NCBI GenBank assembly: GCA_934229535.1
Contig: CAKQDS010000007.1
Coordinates: forward strand, 10,732-74,731
Direction of reading: 5' to 3'
DNA: 64,000 nt
From: an uncultured Anaeroplasmataceae bacterium
Lineage (GTDB): Bacteria > Bacillota_I > Bacilli_A > Acholeplasmatales > Anaeroplasmataceae
Part shown: piece by piece, positions 1 to 8,886 of the stretch
Position numbering within the stretch: the stretch's first letter is position 1
Layout: every line of letters begins with the position of its first letter
Made by a program: the position numbers and the translations under genes
Notes under the pieces: generated by a model
What the model saw: the letters and a program-made list of their open reading frames with translations, nothing else
Databases searched by the model: none
What the model was told of the DNA's origin: nothing

Positions 1-294
1 ATTACCAAAGCGAATATAATCCTTTAAATCAATTTTAGCAGCATAAACATTAAGAGCTTCCTCGCAAACTGCTTGAGCTCTTCTTTTAGTTAAAACTCCT
101 TCATCTAAAGGATCATGTAAATATAAAAAATTACTCATTGCCAGCTCTAAAACAGCATCGCCTAAATACTCTAATCTTTCATTACAAATAGTATTATGCT
201 CATTAGCATATGTAGAATGAGTCAAAGCTGTCTCCAAAATACTAATGTCATTAAATTTAACACCTAAATCATTCATTAGCTTTTGCAGTCTCAT
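1..294 (-). CDS. rnc: Ribonuclease III, N-terminal part (runs off left edge)
   Basis: Double-strand-specific endoribonuclease that processes rRNA precursors and structured mRNAs in the cytoplasm. The 98 residues present contain the family signature ERLEYLGDAVLEL, whose acidic residues bind the catalytic metal. The dsRNA-binding domain lies beyond the left edge. I chose the ATG at 294 because AAAGGAG sits 10 nt upstream; the ATG at 276 has a poor ribosome binding site. The start overlaps the 3' end of plsX by 26 nt, implying translational coupling. In many Firmicutes acpP and fab genes separate plsX and rnc; none is present here. Confidence 0.95.
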   Translation of the reverse strand, partial: MRLQKLMNDLGVKFNDISILETALTHSTYANEHNTICNERLEYLGDAVLELAMSNFLYLHDPLDEGVLTKRRAQAVCEEALNVYAAKIDLKDYIRFGN

Positions 295-1291
295 TATTAT
301 CAATCTCCTTTAAGGATTTTTTAACCTTACCTACAACATCCTTCTCAATCATTGTTCTACACTGTCTAATGGCATTATAAACAGCCACAGGATTACTATT
401 ACCATGACCTTTAATTACTGGGGCATTGATTCCTAAAATCATAGCTCCACCAAGCTCTGATGAATCCATAGATTTTTTAAACCTATCAAGATTTTTATGC
501 ATAAATAAATAACCAATCTTACCACCAAGACTTGATTTTATTTCTCTTTTTAGCATTTTTGACATAGTCTTTGCTGTACCTTCAATGCTTTTCATAACCA
601 TATTACCAGTGAATCCATCAGTAATCATAATATCACATGGCGAATCAAGTGCCTCTGTAGGCTCAATATTACCATAAAAATTGATTAAAGAATTAGCCTT
701 TAATAAATCATAGGTAAGAACATCTTGTTCTCTTCCTTTACCATATTCACTGCCAATATTTAATAATCCGACAGATGGATTTTCATATCCAAAAACCTCT
801 TTTGCAACAATTGTAGCCATAATAGCCAAATCATTTAAATGCTCTGGTCTTAATTCCACGTTGGCTCCAACATCAAGTAAAAAACGAGCTTTTCCATCAA
901 AATTAGGAATTATTGGACAAAGGCAAATTCTACTTACCTCGGGCATTTTTCTAATAATCATATGCGAAGCAACAATAACACATTGAGTAGGTCCAGTAGT
1001 AACAACACCATCGACATTACCATCAACCACAGCCTGCATAGCCTTACATAATGAATAATTTCTATTTTTTCTTATAGCCATTACGGGATTATGCTCACCC
1101 ATATCAAAGCATTCTTTAGTATCCACAATGCTTATTCTTTCATTATTTGTTAAAAGCGGTTTAATCTTATCCTCATCACCATATAAAACAATCTCTATAT
1201 CCTTCATTTTTGATATAGCCATCATTGCGCCAGGAACTGTTGAATTAACACCAAAATCACCACCAAGGGCATCTAAAGCTATTTTTATCAT
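269..1291 (-). CDS. plsX: Phosphate acyltransferase PlsX
   Basis: Makes acyl-phosphate from acyl-ACP, the acyl donor for PlsY in phosphatidic acid synthesis, and can run in reverse so that FakA-made acyl-phosphate enters ACP. 340 residues, the normal size. The N-terminus MIKIALDALGGDFG is the canonical PlsX opening. An upstream GTG in frame would add three residues, but GGAGGT lies 7 nt before the ATG at 1291, so that start is preferred. An extended -10 (TGG then TATAAT, 1320-1328) sits just upstream, after the terminator of the preceding gene. Stop is TGA. Functionally linked to fakA (4900-6528) and to the DegV protein at 60423-61250. Confidence 0.96.
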   Translation of the reverse strand: MIKIALDALGGDFGVNSTVPGAMMAISKMKDIEIVLYGDEDKIKPLLTNNERISIVDTKECFDMGEHNPVMAIRKNRNYSLCKAMQAVVDGNVDGVVTTGPTQCVIVASHMIIRKMPEVSRICLCPIIPNFDGKARFLLDVGANVELRPEHLNDLAIMATIVAKEVFGYENPSVGLLNIGSEYGKGREQDVLTYDLLKANSLINFYGNIEPTEALDSPCDIMITDGFTGNMVMKSIEGTAKTMSKMLKREIKSSLGGKIGYLFMHKNLDRFKKSMDSSELGGAMILGINAPVIKGHGNSNPVAVYNAIRQCRTMIEKDVVGKVKKSLKEIDNNETAKANE

Positions 1292-1357
1292 CGTAAACAC
1301 CTCCGAAATGTTATAAATTATTATACCACAAAAACCAAAAGAAAAAAACGATTATAA

Positions 1358-1387
1358 GAAAAAAACTAATCGCTCAAAGCAATTAGT
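1358..1387 (-). terminator. Rho-independent terminator of the 1383-2807 gene
   Basis: On the minus strand ACTAATTGC pairs with GCGATTAGT (one T-G wobble) around a 5-nt loop and is followed by a run of T. The hairpin overlaps the stop codon of the hypothetical gene and separates it from the plsX promoter. Confidence 0.85.
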
Positions 1388-2807
1388 CCAATTCAAGCCA
1401 TATTCTTGGTAAGCCGTCATTATTATATCCCCAAGAATTATTTTCTTTTGTTGTGCTATAAAAAAGAATATAACATTGATAATCTTCTTCAATATTTTTA
1501 TATAAGCCTTTCATTTCTTCTTTTGTGCCATTAATACAAATGTAAACAGGATTATCCTTGCTTGTATTAGGAATAACATTATGATTTAAATAATTAAAAT
1601 CAATATATGCATTATTAGGAAGAACTACATATCTTTTAGATTCTGTATCATAGCCTGAATCACTATGAGGATATCCTTTAAACCAGATTGCCTCACTATC
1701 AATCTCTTGTACCTTATTAATAATAAGTGTAGCTAATGAAGTTTCTATGGCATTATCATCAATAATTCCAACACTACTAAAGCTCAAGCTCTTAACAATG
1801 ATTTTTTCCTTATTTAAGGCATTAGAAGCTATTTTATTTATATGGCCATTAAATATAACATTATTAGCATAAAAATTAAAAAACATATCATCAATAATAT
1901 CAATATTTGCATTTATTGTTAAATTATTTATTATTCGCCTTTTAAAAACAACATTTGAAATCTTTTTTACACTATTTGGAACAACATAATCACGCTTATT
2001 TTGAGTAGGATTTAGATATATTAATGTATCGCCACTCTTTGAATAAATCATACCATCCTTAGCCATCACATAAGGATTATTTTTATTAATTTTTAATGAT
2101 AGCCAATTAATATCATCAAGAATTTCTTCATCATAGATTAAATTGGTATTCTTATTAACATATAGCTCTTTGTCATTACATAAAATATTCTTCAAATGGA
2201 TTCTTTTATTTTTTTTATTAAAAGACATAGAAATACGACAATTAACGCTACCAACATCTACTAAATTTTTACCACCATAAAATGTTACAAAGGCAACTTC
2301 TTCCTTTAAAAAATCATCATCAAGCTTTATAATGCTTTTTGGTAATAATACCTTTTCTTCATTAATTGCTTTAGCTCCAATTTCAACAACCTTATATTTT
2401 TTATTATTTATATAAGTATAGCTAGGAATTATTAATGCTCCATTAGTCGGACTTTTAAGCACATTAGTTAGCTTTACCTCTTTAGTATTTAAAGTTTCAA
2501 ATTTAAAATATTCACTAAAATTATTTTTTACAAATGAATCCTTGTATTTATAACTGGCATAAAGCTCCTTCTTTTTCACATTAGAAAAATAATTAACCTT
2601 TTTAAATTCATTATAATATCCATCAAATTCAATCACTTCGCTATATTCTTTTTTTATATCAGAAAGCTCTGCCTCTTCATTGTTAACTAATAACAAATTA
2701 TTCATTTCTTTACCATCATATTGATAATTATGATAAGAAATAAAACCTACAATAACTATTGCGATACATGAAAATAAACCAAACATAGCTAAAATAAAAT
2801 TTTTCAT
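1383..2807 (-). CDS. Membrane-anchored protein with degenerate BspA-like leucine-rich repeats
   Basis: Function unknown. 474 residues. An uncleaved-looking signal anchor (about residues 4-26: FILAMFGLFSCIAIVIVGFI) is followed by a long exported region. Segments such as YKVVEIGAKAI, LPKSIIKLDDDF and VPNSVKKISNVVF have the spacing of LRR_5 (BspA-like) repeats, though they are eroded. The start was set at the ATG at 2807 rather than the upstream in-frame codons because the latter overlap the promoter and RBS region. It has its own promoter and terminator, so it is an insertion in the recG-plsX order found in relatives, not an operon partner. Two other proteins here share this repeat type (49328-51580, 61266-62636). 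Confidence 0.7.
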   Translation of the reverse strand: MKNFILAMFGLFSCIAIVIVGFISYHNYQYDGKEMNNLLLVNNEEAELSDIKKEYSEVIEFDGYYNEFKKVNYFSNVKKKELYASYKYKDSFVKNNFSEYFKFETLNTKEVKLTNVLKSPTNGALIIPSYTYINNKKYKVVEIGAKAINEEKVLLPKSIIKLDDDFLKEEVAFVTFYGGKNLVDVGSVNCRISMSFNKKNKRIHLKNILCNDKELYVNKNTNLIYDEEILDDINWLSLKINKNNPYVMAKDGMIYSKSGDTLIYLNPTQNKRDYVVPNSVKKISNVVFKRRIINNLTINANIDIIDDMFFNFYANNVIFNGHINKIASNALNKEKIIVKSLSFSSVGIIDDNAIETSLATLIINKVQEIDSEAIWFKGYPHSDSGYDTESKRYVVLPNNAYIDFNYLNHNVIPNTSKDNPVYICINGTKEEMKGLYKNIEEDYQCYILFYSTTKENNSWGYNNDGLPRIWLELD

Positions 2808-2838
2808 AAAAAACACACCTTCGCTTTTCTTTGATTTA

Positions 2839-2866
2839 ATTATAATACAAACCAAAAAAATGTCAA
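2839..2866 (-). promoter_or_regulatory. Sigma-A-type promoter of the 1383-2807 gene
   Basis: A perfect -35 TTGACA and -10 TATAAT separated by 16 nt on the minus strand, about 35 nt upstream of the start codon. Confidence 0.75.
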
Positions 2867-2876
2867 GTTTATTTTA

Positions 2877-4844
2877 TTAGTGAATTATTAAGCTTTCTTC
2901 ATTAATTTTATCAATTATTTTTTCTACCATTTCATTTTTATTTTCTTTTTTGTTATATTCTAAAAAATATTCTTTTGCATCATTTTTAGCACAAAGCCAT
3001 ATGTTTTTATCAAGATTAATATCTGCAAATTCCATATTCAAATAGCCACTTTGCTCATTACCTAAAAAATCACCTGGACCACGTAATTTAAAGTCCTCCT
3101 CAGCAAGCATAAAGCCATCATCACAGCTTTGTAAAATTTCTAATCTTTTACAATTTACATCATTAGAAATTAAATAACAATAATTATCCAAATTATTTCT
3201 ACCTATTCTTCCACGCAATTGATGAAGCTGGCTAAGTCCAAAACGATTTGCATTTAATATTACCATTACACTGGCATTAGGAATATCAATACCTACCTCA
3301 ATAACTGTCGTTGATATTAAAATATCAAGTTCCTTTTCTTTAAAACTACTTAAAATCGTTTCTTTATCTTTATTTTTTAATTTTCCATGAAGAATACCAA
3401 TTCTATCGTTTGGAAATTCATCATTAAAAATTTCATAGGCTCTATTAATATCAATTCCTGATATAAATGTTGATTCCTCTATAAACGGAACAATAACATA
3501 AATTTGATGACCATTTGCAATTTCTTTATGTATAACGTCATATATTTCTTTTAATTTTTTAAAATCCAAAACCATAGTTTTTATATTTTTTTCGCCCTTT
3601 GGCTTTTTATGTAATGAGCTAATATCCAAATCACCAAATTCAGCAAAGCCAAGAGTTCTTGGAATAGGTGTTGCTGTTAAATATAAGGCATCAATATTAT
3701 TACCTTTACTTAAAAGCATCGCCCTTTGATTTACGCCAAAGCGGTGCTGCTCATCAATTATTACAAGCCCCAAATTATCTAGATTTATACATTCGTATAA
3801 TAAAGCATGTGTACCAATTATTAAATTAAAATTAGTATTATTAAGCTTATTTCTTTCACTTTTTTTAGTTTGACCAGTTAACAAAAACGGTTTAAATTCT
3901 TTAAATAAGCCTGAAGCAGTATTGTAATGCTGTAAAGCTAAAGCCTCAGTAGGTGCCATAAGTAGTACCTGATAACCTTCTTTAATAACTAAAAGAGCCG
4001 CAATTAAAGCAACTATTGTTTTACCACTACCTACATCTCCTTGAAGTAGTCTATTCATTTTGTAATCTTTATTTAAATCCTTAATAATATCCTTAATAGC
4101 ATTTTTTTGATCTAATGTTAATTCATAAGGAAGCTTTATTTCTTCTAAAACATCTTCATTAATTTTTTTAGATTTTTTTACAGCAATTTGTTTCTTACCT
4201 CTTAAAGCCTCAAGTGCTAAAGCGTACCAAAAAATTTCTTCATATTTTTTTCTTCTTTCAATTTGCTTAAGCATTTCTTTATCTTTAGGAAAATGAGCAT
4301 CATAATAATATTCATTATCTAATAAAAGCTTATATTTTTGACAATATTTTATTGGTAATGTTTCATTAAGCTCATTATTTTTAGCAAGAGCATTCATAAC
4401 AAAACGATTAAAGGTTTTATTGGCAATTTCTTTTATTTTATAATCAACTTCAATTTTCGTACTAAATAAATCAAAGAAAATATTATTTATTATAAAATAT
4501 TTTTTTTCATAATTATAATAACCATTAGCAATTAGTCTTAAACCTTTTTTTAGCTTATATCGTAAAAACGCTTGCCCGAAAATTAAGCATCTTATATCTT
4601 TTCCTCTAATCAGCGAAGAAAATATTAAGCAGTCACTATATTTTATTTTCTTATAAAATATTTGAGAATTTATAATTATAAGCTCACAGGTTGTCTCACC
4701 ATTAAAAGGATCCTTACCTCCAACCTCATATAATTCATATTTTCTTGGAATATAATGAATTAAATCAATATCTGTATAAATATTTTTTTCGTATAAGATT
4801 TTAGCTGTTTTTTCGCCTATTCCCTTCATTTCCTCAATTTTCAT
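2877..4844 (-). CDS. recG: ATP-dependent DNA helicase RecG
   Basis: Remodels stalled replication forks and branch-migrates Holliday junctions. 655 residues, slightly shorter than the usual 680 or so. N-terminal helix-hairpin-like MKGIGEKTAKILYEKNI and IPRKYE, then the wedge/OB region, Walker A GDVGSGKT, DEQH box, TATPIPRTL motif III and the C-terminal helicase motifs HGKL, STTVIEVGIDIPNA and QLHQLRGRIGR. Start at 4844 is supported by AAAGGAG 9 nt upstream. It follows fakA across a terminator, so expression probably depends on read-through or an unseen promoter. Confidence 0.96.
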   Translation of the reverse strand: MKIEEMKGIGEKTAKILYEKNIYTDIDLIHYIPRKYELYEVGGKDPFNGETTCELIIINSQIFYKKIKYSDCLIFSSLIRGKDIRCLIFGQAFLRYKLKKGLRLIANGYYNYEKKYFIINNIFFDLFSTKIEVDYKIKEIANKTFNRFVMNALAKNNELNETLPIKYCQKYKLLLDNEYYYDAHFPKDKEMLKQIERRKKYEEIFWYALALEALRGKKQIAVKKSKKINEDVLEEIKLPYELTLDQKNAIKDIIKDLNKDYKMNRLLQGDVGSGKTIVALIAALLVIKEGYQVLLMAPTEALALQHYNTASGLFKEFKPFLLTGQTKKSERNKLNNTNFNLIIGTHALLYECINLDNLGLVIIDEQHRFGVNQRAMLLSKGNNIDALYLTATPIPRTLGFAEFGDLDISSLHKKPKGEKNIKTMVLDFKKLKEIYDVIHKEIANGHQIYVIVPFIEESTFISGIDINRAYEIFNDEFPNDRIGILHGKLKNKDKETILSSFKEKELDILISTTVIEVGIDIPNASVMVILNANRFGLSQLHQLRGRIGRNNLDNYCYLISNDVNCKRLEILQSCDDGFMLAEEDFKLRGPGDFLGNEQSGYLNMEFADINLDKNIWLCAKNDAKEYFLEYNKKENKNEMVEKIIDKINEESLIIH

Positions 4845-4862
4845 AAAAAATACTCCTTTTAA

Positions 4863-4890
4863 GTAAAAACGTAGTGAATTATCACTACGT
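4863..4890 (-). terminator. Terminator between fakA and recG
   Basis: Minus-strand hairpin ACGTAGTGA / TCACTACGT with a 4-nt loop followed by TTTTACTT. The short T-tract suggests partial termination, consistent with downstream recG lacking an obvious promoter of its own. Confidence 0.7.
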
Positions 4891-4899
4891 CTAAATTAA

Positions 4900-6528
4900 T
4901 TATTCAATTGCAATAATATATGAATAAATTTCTTGAGAACCATCAATTAATTCTACTTCTAAATCCTCATTTAAGCTTTGACAGAAATCAACAAGTTCTT
5001 TTGCTTCATCGCTTGAAACATCACAGCCATAGAAAATTGTAACAATTTCACTATCTGAATCAATTCTCTTTCTTAATAACTCATGAGTTGCTTCTACTCT
5101 TTCTTTAGTTGAAACAACTATTTCACCATCAGAAATACCCATATAATCATTAGCACATATCTTTATACCATTAATTTCTGTATCTCTTATTGAATAAGTT
5201 ATTTCTCCTGATTTAACATTATTAATTGCATTTGTCATTTCTGAGCAATTAGTATCTAAATCAGTAGTTTGGTCAAAGGCCATCAATGAAGCATAGCCCT
5301 GAGCAACTGTCTTAGCCTTTAATACTCTAACATTTGATGTTGGACATAGGCCAATAGCTTGTTCTGCTGCCATAATAACATTACCATTATTCGGTAAAAT
5401 AATTACATTATCAGCATTTGCCTCTTCAATAGCATTAACGAAGGCCTCTGTTGATGGATTCATAGTTTGTCCACCTTCTATAACGTAGTCAACACCAAGC
5501 TCTTTAAAGGTATTTTTTATTCCTTCACCAAAGCAAACAGCAATAATTGCATATTTTTTACGTTCTTTTGTTTTTACTTCTTCAGCTTTATTTATTAATT
5601 CTGAATGCTGTAAACGCATATTTTCAACTTTAATCTTTACAAACTCACCATATTTTTGAGCAGTATTTAAAGCCTCACCTGGTGTATTAGTGTGAACATG
5701 AACCTTAACTAAATTTTCATCTTGAACTAAAACAAGCGAATCACCCATTAAACTAAGTGGAGCTTTTAAATCTGATTCCTGGAAAGCATCCTTATTCTTA
5801 AGATCAATAATAAATTCTGTACAATATCCATATTTAATATCAACCTCACCAAGACGCTCAGCACCTGATTGTTCTTCAGCAACATTATCGTTTGATTCAA
5901 GAATTCTACCCTTCAGTGCCAAAATCATACCTTCTACAATTTTAATGAATCCAGCACCGCCGCTATCGACAACTCCTGCTTCTTTTAATACAGGTAATAA
6001 ATCTGGTGTGTGCTCTAAGGTAATTCTTGCTTGCTTAACATAAGCATCTAAAACAGCCTCAATAGTTTTAAATTTTGAGCAATTTGCAACAACTGCCTCA
6101 GCAGCCTCACGCACAACAGTAAGAATTGTTCCTTCAACAGGATTCATAACAGCCTTATAAGCAATTTTATAACCACACTCAAGACAATTAATAAAGTCAG
6201 AAATTGATAAAACATTATCACTGGCTTCCTTAATACCTTGATAAACACCTCTAAAGTATTGCGATAAAATAACTCCAGAATTTCCTCTAGCACCCATTAG
6301 AGCTCCCCTTGAAAGTGCTTTAGCAATATCACATATTGAGCTTGATTCGCAGCTTTCCATTTCACGAACTCCGCTCATAACAGTCATTTGCATATTGGTT
6401 CCTGTATCACCATCGGGAACAGGGAAAACATTTAATTGATCTATTTCACTATGATTATTTTTTAAATTAATAGCTCCATTTAAAACCATCTTTTTAAATA
6501 ATTCGCCATCTATTTTGGAAACTGACAT
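4900..6528 (-). CDS. fakA: Fatty acid kinase catalytic subunit FakA (DhaL/DAK domain protein, YloV family)
   Basis: Phosphorylates fatty acids held by a DegV-family FakB partner to give acyl-phosphate, used by PlsX and PlsY. 542 residues. The N-terminal DhaL nucleotide-binding domain shows DQLNVFPVPDGDTGTNM (Mg-ATP-binding Asp cluster) and MGARGNSGVILSQYFRG. Middle and C-terminal domains follow the family pattern. RBS AGGAGG precedes the ATG at 6528. In Bacilli this gene normally follows asp23 (yloU) downstream of divergent rpmB; here rpmB is present but asp23 is missing. A likely FakB is encoded at 60423-61250. Confidence 0.93.
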   Translation of the reverse strand: MSVSKIDGELFKKMVLNGAINLKNNHSEIDQLNVFPVPDGDTGTNMQMTVMSGVREMESCESSSICDIAKALSRGALMGARGNSGVILSQYFRGVYQGIKEASDNVLSISDFINCLECGYKIAYKAVMNPVEGTILTVVREAAEAVVANCSKFKTIEAVLDAYVKQARITLEHTPDLLPVLKEAGVVDSGGAGFIKIVEGMILALKGRILESNDNVAEEQSGAERLGEVDIKYGYCTEFIIDLKNKDAFQESDLKAPLSLMGDSLVLVQDENLVKVHVHTNTPGEALNTAQKYGEFVKIKVENMRLQHSELINKAEEVKTKERKKYAIIAVCFGEGIKNTFKELGVDYVIEGGQTMNPSTEAFVNAIEEANADNVIILPNNGNVIMAAEQAIGLCPTSNVRVLKAKTVAQGYASLMAFDQTTDLDTNCSEMTNAINNVKSGEITYSIRDTEINGIKICANDYMGISDGEIVVSTKERVEATHELLRKRIDSDSEIVTIFYGCDVSSDEAKELVDFCQSLNEDLEVELIDGSQEIYSYIIAIE

Positions 6529-6566
6529 AGTATTCCTCCTAAAAATTTAATACGATATTTTTCATT

Positions 6567-6598
6567 ATTATAAAGCGTAAAATCACCTAATTTACGCT
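6567..6598 (-). promoter_or_regulatory. fakA -10 element with abutting palindrome (candidate operator)
   Basis: On the minus strand TATAAT (6567-6572) is directly preceded by the perfect inverted repeat AGCGTAAA - 9 nt - TTTACGCT (6574-6598). The repeat fills the space where the -35 should be, and no good -35 is visible, as for a repressible or activator-dependent promoter. It lacks a U-tract, so it is not a terminator. It does not obviously match the FapR box. Confidence 0.5.
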
Positions 6599-6855
6599 AT
6601 AAGTTCATATAAATAAATTTTAACACCTTAATCTACAATACAAAATGCAAAGTACATTTTACATTATAAATATTATAACACATTTTTTCAAATTGTAAAA
6701 TACTTATTATACTAAAGATGAAAAATAATAACATATTTTGATATATTTTCAAATAAATGGGGCTTTAACAACCAAATTATAAAAAATACTAATTTGAAAA
6801 CAACTATTATTTTATCACAAATTTACAATTATGCAAGAAAATAGAGTTAAAAGTC
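6599..6855. other. AT-rich divergent intergenic region between fakA and rpmB
   Basis: No convincing ORF or RNA is visible. It contains many A/T runs and a short inverted repeat AAAATG-7 nt-CATTTT near 6643-6661. The asp23 gene expected between rpmB and fakA in related Bacilli is absent. Confidence 0.5.
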
Positions 6856-6884
6856 TTGATTTTCTGTCCTTTTTTTGATAAAAT
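6856..6884 (+). promoter_or_regulatory. rpmB promoter
   Basis: TTGATT and TAAAAT with a 17-nt spacer, followed about 30 nt later by AAGGAGG and the rpmB ATG. Confidence 0.7.
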
Positions 6885-6931
6885 AATAGGGCTTGAGTAA
6901 AAAGCAAGACTTAGTAAGGAGGTATTAGACT

Positions 6932-7120
6932 ATGGCTAAATGTTATGTAACTGGAAAATCAACAGTAACAGGAAATAGAAGAAGCCATGCCCTAAATGCT
7001 ACTCGCCGTACATGGAAGGCAAACTTACAAACCGTTCATATTAAAGATGAAAATGGTAATGTTAAGAAAGTAAAGATTTGTGCTAAGGCTTTAAAGAATT
7101 TAAAGTTAGAAAGAGCATAA
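6932..7120 (+). CDS. rpmB: 50S ribosomal protein L28
   Basis: 62-residue large-subunit protein opening [20 protein letters not shown], with the typical [17 protein letters not shown]-terminus. The usual paired cysteines of zinc-type L28 are not evident (only C4 and the C of VKIC). Strong RBS (aaggaggt) 10 nt upstream, own promoter and own terminator. Divergent from fakA as in Bacillus. Confidence 0.97.
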   Translation: MAKCYVTGKSTVTGNRRSHALNATRRTWKANLQTVHIKDENGNVKKVKICAKALKNLKLERA

Positions 7121-7144
7121 TAATTTAACATTATGTGTAAGATA

Positions 7145-7171
7145 AAAAAAGGACAATCAAGTCCTTTTTTT
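7145..7171 (+). terminator. rpmB terminator
   Basis: A-run, GGAC, 6-nt loop, GTCC, then seven T. The A-run pairs with the T-run, so the element could work in both directions. Confidence 0.85.
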
Positions 7172-7237
7172 ATTTCTTGTAAATAAATTTTTTAGCCAAC
7201 ATAAGCATTTAGGTAATTCTATAACATAAAAGCGCAT
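7157..7237 (-). CDS. Possible 26-codon small ORF downstream of rpe
   Basis: An ATG at 7237 preceded by AAAGGAG with 7-nt spacing opens a 26-codon frame (MRFYVIELPKCLCWLKN...) ending in TGA inside the rpmB terminator. The RBS lies in the loop, and the ATG in the 3' arm, of the 7229-7270 hairpin, so translation could depend on hairpin folding. No family recognised. It may be a chance ORF in a terminator region. Confidence 0.2.
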   Translation of the reverse strand: MRFYVIELPKCLCWLKNLFTRNKKRT

Positions 7238-7270
7238 AATTCTTCTCCTTTGTAATAATTTATGCGCTTT
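7229..7270 (-). terminator. Long-loop hairpin after rpe
   Basis: Perfect 11-bp stem AAAGCGCATAA / TTATGCGCTTT with a 20-nt loop, 5 nt after the rpe stop on the minus strand, followed by TTTTATGTT. Most simply it is the rpe-operon terminator, although the loop is unusually large and holds an AAAGGAG sequence. Confidence 0.5.
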
Positions 7271-7275
7271 AATTA

Positions 7276-7917
7276 TTATATATTCTTTAAAATTTCTATT
7301 TTTTTATGAGGATCTTTTTTATCTAAAAGATATGATCCTACAACTGCAAAATCAATTCCCTTATCAACAACAAGCTTAGCTGTTATGTCATTTATTCCAC
7401 CATCAACTGAAATTAAATAGTTAAGCTTTTCTGAAGAACGCCATTTTGCAAGCTTTTCAATTTTTTCAAGTGAGCTGTCCATAAATTTTTGACCACCAAA
7501 TCCAGGTTCAACGCTCATGACTAAAAAATAATCAACCTTTTTTAAATAGGGAATAAGCTCTTCTACCTTTGTATTTGGTTTAATAGCTATTCCTGCTAAT
7601 TTACCATAAGAATGAATTTCTTCAATTACAGATAATGCATCATCATCGCATTCTAAATGAAATGATATCATATCGCTTCCAGCATTTACAAAATCCTTAA
7701 TATAAATTTTAGGATGCTTAATCATTAAATGAGTATCAAACATTTTAGTAGTTTTAGCTCTAAAGCATTTTATAACATGGGCACCAAATGATATATTAGG
7801 CACAAATGCACCATCCATTACATCCATATGATAATAATCTACATCATTATCTATTACTTTAAGTTCCTCCCAAGCATTTGCAAAATCTGCTGATAAAATT
7901 GAAACTGCTACCTTCAT
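7276..7917 (-). CDS. rpe: Ribulose-phosphate 3-epimerase
   Basis: Interconverts ribulose-5-phosphate and xylulose-5-phosphate in the pentose phosphate pathway. 213 residues of a TIM barrel. Signature segments: SILSADFANA, YYHMDVMDGAFVPNISFG (metal-binding His and catalytic Asp), FDTHLMI, MSVEPGFGGQKF and ISVDGGI (second catalytic Asp). It begins 1 nt after the rsgA stop, with AAGGAG inside the end of rsgA, as in the conserved rsgA-rpe pair. Confidence 0.96.
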   Translation of the reverse strand: MKVAVSILSADFANAWEELKVIDNDVDYYHMDVMDGAFVPNISFGAHVIKCFRAKTTKMFDTHLMIKHPKIYIKDFVNAGSDMISFHLECDDDALSVIEEIHSYGKLAGIAIKPNTKVEELIPYLKKVDYFLVMSVEPGFGGQKFMDSSLEKIEKLAKWRSSEKLNYLISVDGGINDITAKLVVDKGIDFAVVGSYLLDKKDPHKKIEILKNI

Positions 7918-7918
7918 C

Positions 7919-8839
7919 TTATTTCTCCTTAAGCATTTTTAAATAATTTTCATAGAGACTTTTTTTAATCAAGCCTCGTTTTACAGCCTCGCAAACGCTG
8001 CAGCCTTTAATGTTTTCTTGATGATTACAATCACTAAATTTGCATGGATATTTTTTAAATTCTATAAATAAATCACTAAGGCTTTTATTCTTCAAATTAA
8101 ATAAATCAAGCTTAGAAAAACCAGGACTATCGCCTATAAAGCCCCCATAAGCTTTATAAAGGCTTGTTGCCCTTGTGGTATGCTTTCCTCTATTCAATGC
8201 CTCGCTTATATCGTTTGTTTGTAGCTTAAAGCCAGGAAGAATAGCATTAATAAAGCTTGATTTTCCAGCTCCAGTCTGACCTGCTAAAACACTTATTTTA
8301 TCATGAAGTAGCTCCTCTACAGAATTTAATGTTGTTGGTTCCTTTGAATTAATAAAAAAGACCTTATAGCCTATATTCTTATAGTATTCTAAGCCTTTGC
8401 TTAGTTCCTTAAATTCTAAATCTGTAAGTAAATCAACCTTGCTAACACAAATTATTGCCTCAATTCCTTCAAGACAAATATTTGCTAAAAACAAATCCAA
8501 TAAATAATATGAAAAATCTGGTCTTTTTGCTGAACAAAGAAGAATAATTTGATCAACATTTGCTATATCAGGACGAATCATTTCATTTTTTCTTTTATGA
8601 ATATCCAAAATATATTTTTGTTCCAAATCAACATCAACTATATCTCCAGCCTTTGGTGAAATTTTGACGTAGCTTGTTTCTATTTTGTTTTTATTCTTAT
8701 TCTTATTAGGCACATTAAATTTTGAATCTTCATCAATGCGAACATTTCTAAGTCTTCCACTAGCCTTACAAACAACAACCTCATCATTTACCAATACCTG
8801 ATAATTTCCCCCAACGCCACTTAATATTCTTCCTTGCAT
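7919..8839 (-). CDS. rsgA: Ribosome small subunit-dependent GTPase RsgA
   Basis: Circularly permuted GTPase that acts in late 30S maturation. 306 residues. An N-terminal OB fold (MQGRILSGVGGNYQVL) is followed by motifs in permuted order: SKVD (G4), GQTGAGKSS (G1/P-loop), then DSPG (G3). The C-terminal zinc finger is CKFSDCNH...C. Two ATGs are adjacent; the second (8839) is better spaced from the GGTGAT sequence. Forms the conserved block rlmN - (prkC position) - rsgA - rpe. Confidence 0.94.
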   Translation of the reverse strand: MQGRILSGVGGNYQVLVNDEVVVCKASGRLRNVRIDEDSKFNVPNKNKNKNKIETSYVKISPKAGDIVDVDLEQKYILDIHKRKNEMIRPDIANVDQIILLCSAKRPDFSYYLLDLFLANICLEGIEAIICVSKVDLLTDLEFKELSKGLEYYKNIGYKVFFINSKEPTTLNSVEELLHDKISVLAGQTGAGKSSFINAILPGFKLQTNDISEALNRGKHTTRATSLYKAYGGFIGDSPGFSKLDLFNLKNKSLSDLFIEFKKYPCKFSDCNHQENIKGCSVCEAVKRGLIKKSLYENYLKMLKEK

Positions 8840-8886
8840 CATATCACCATATCAATAATACCACATTAAAATAAACTTTCAAGCAA

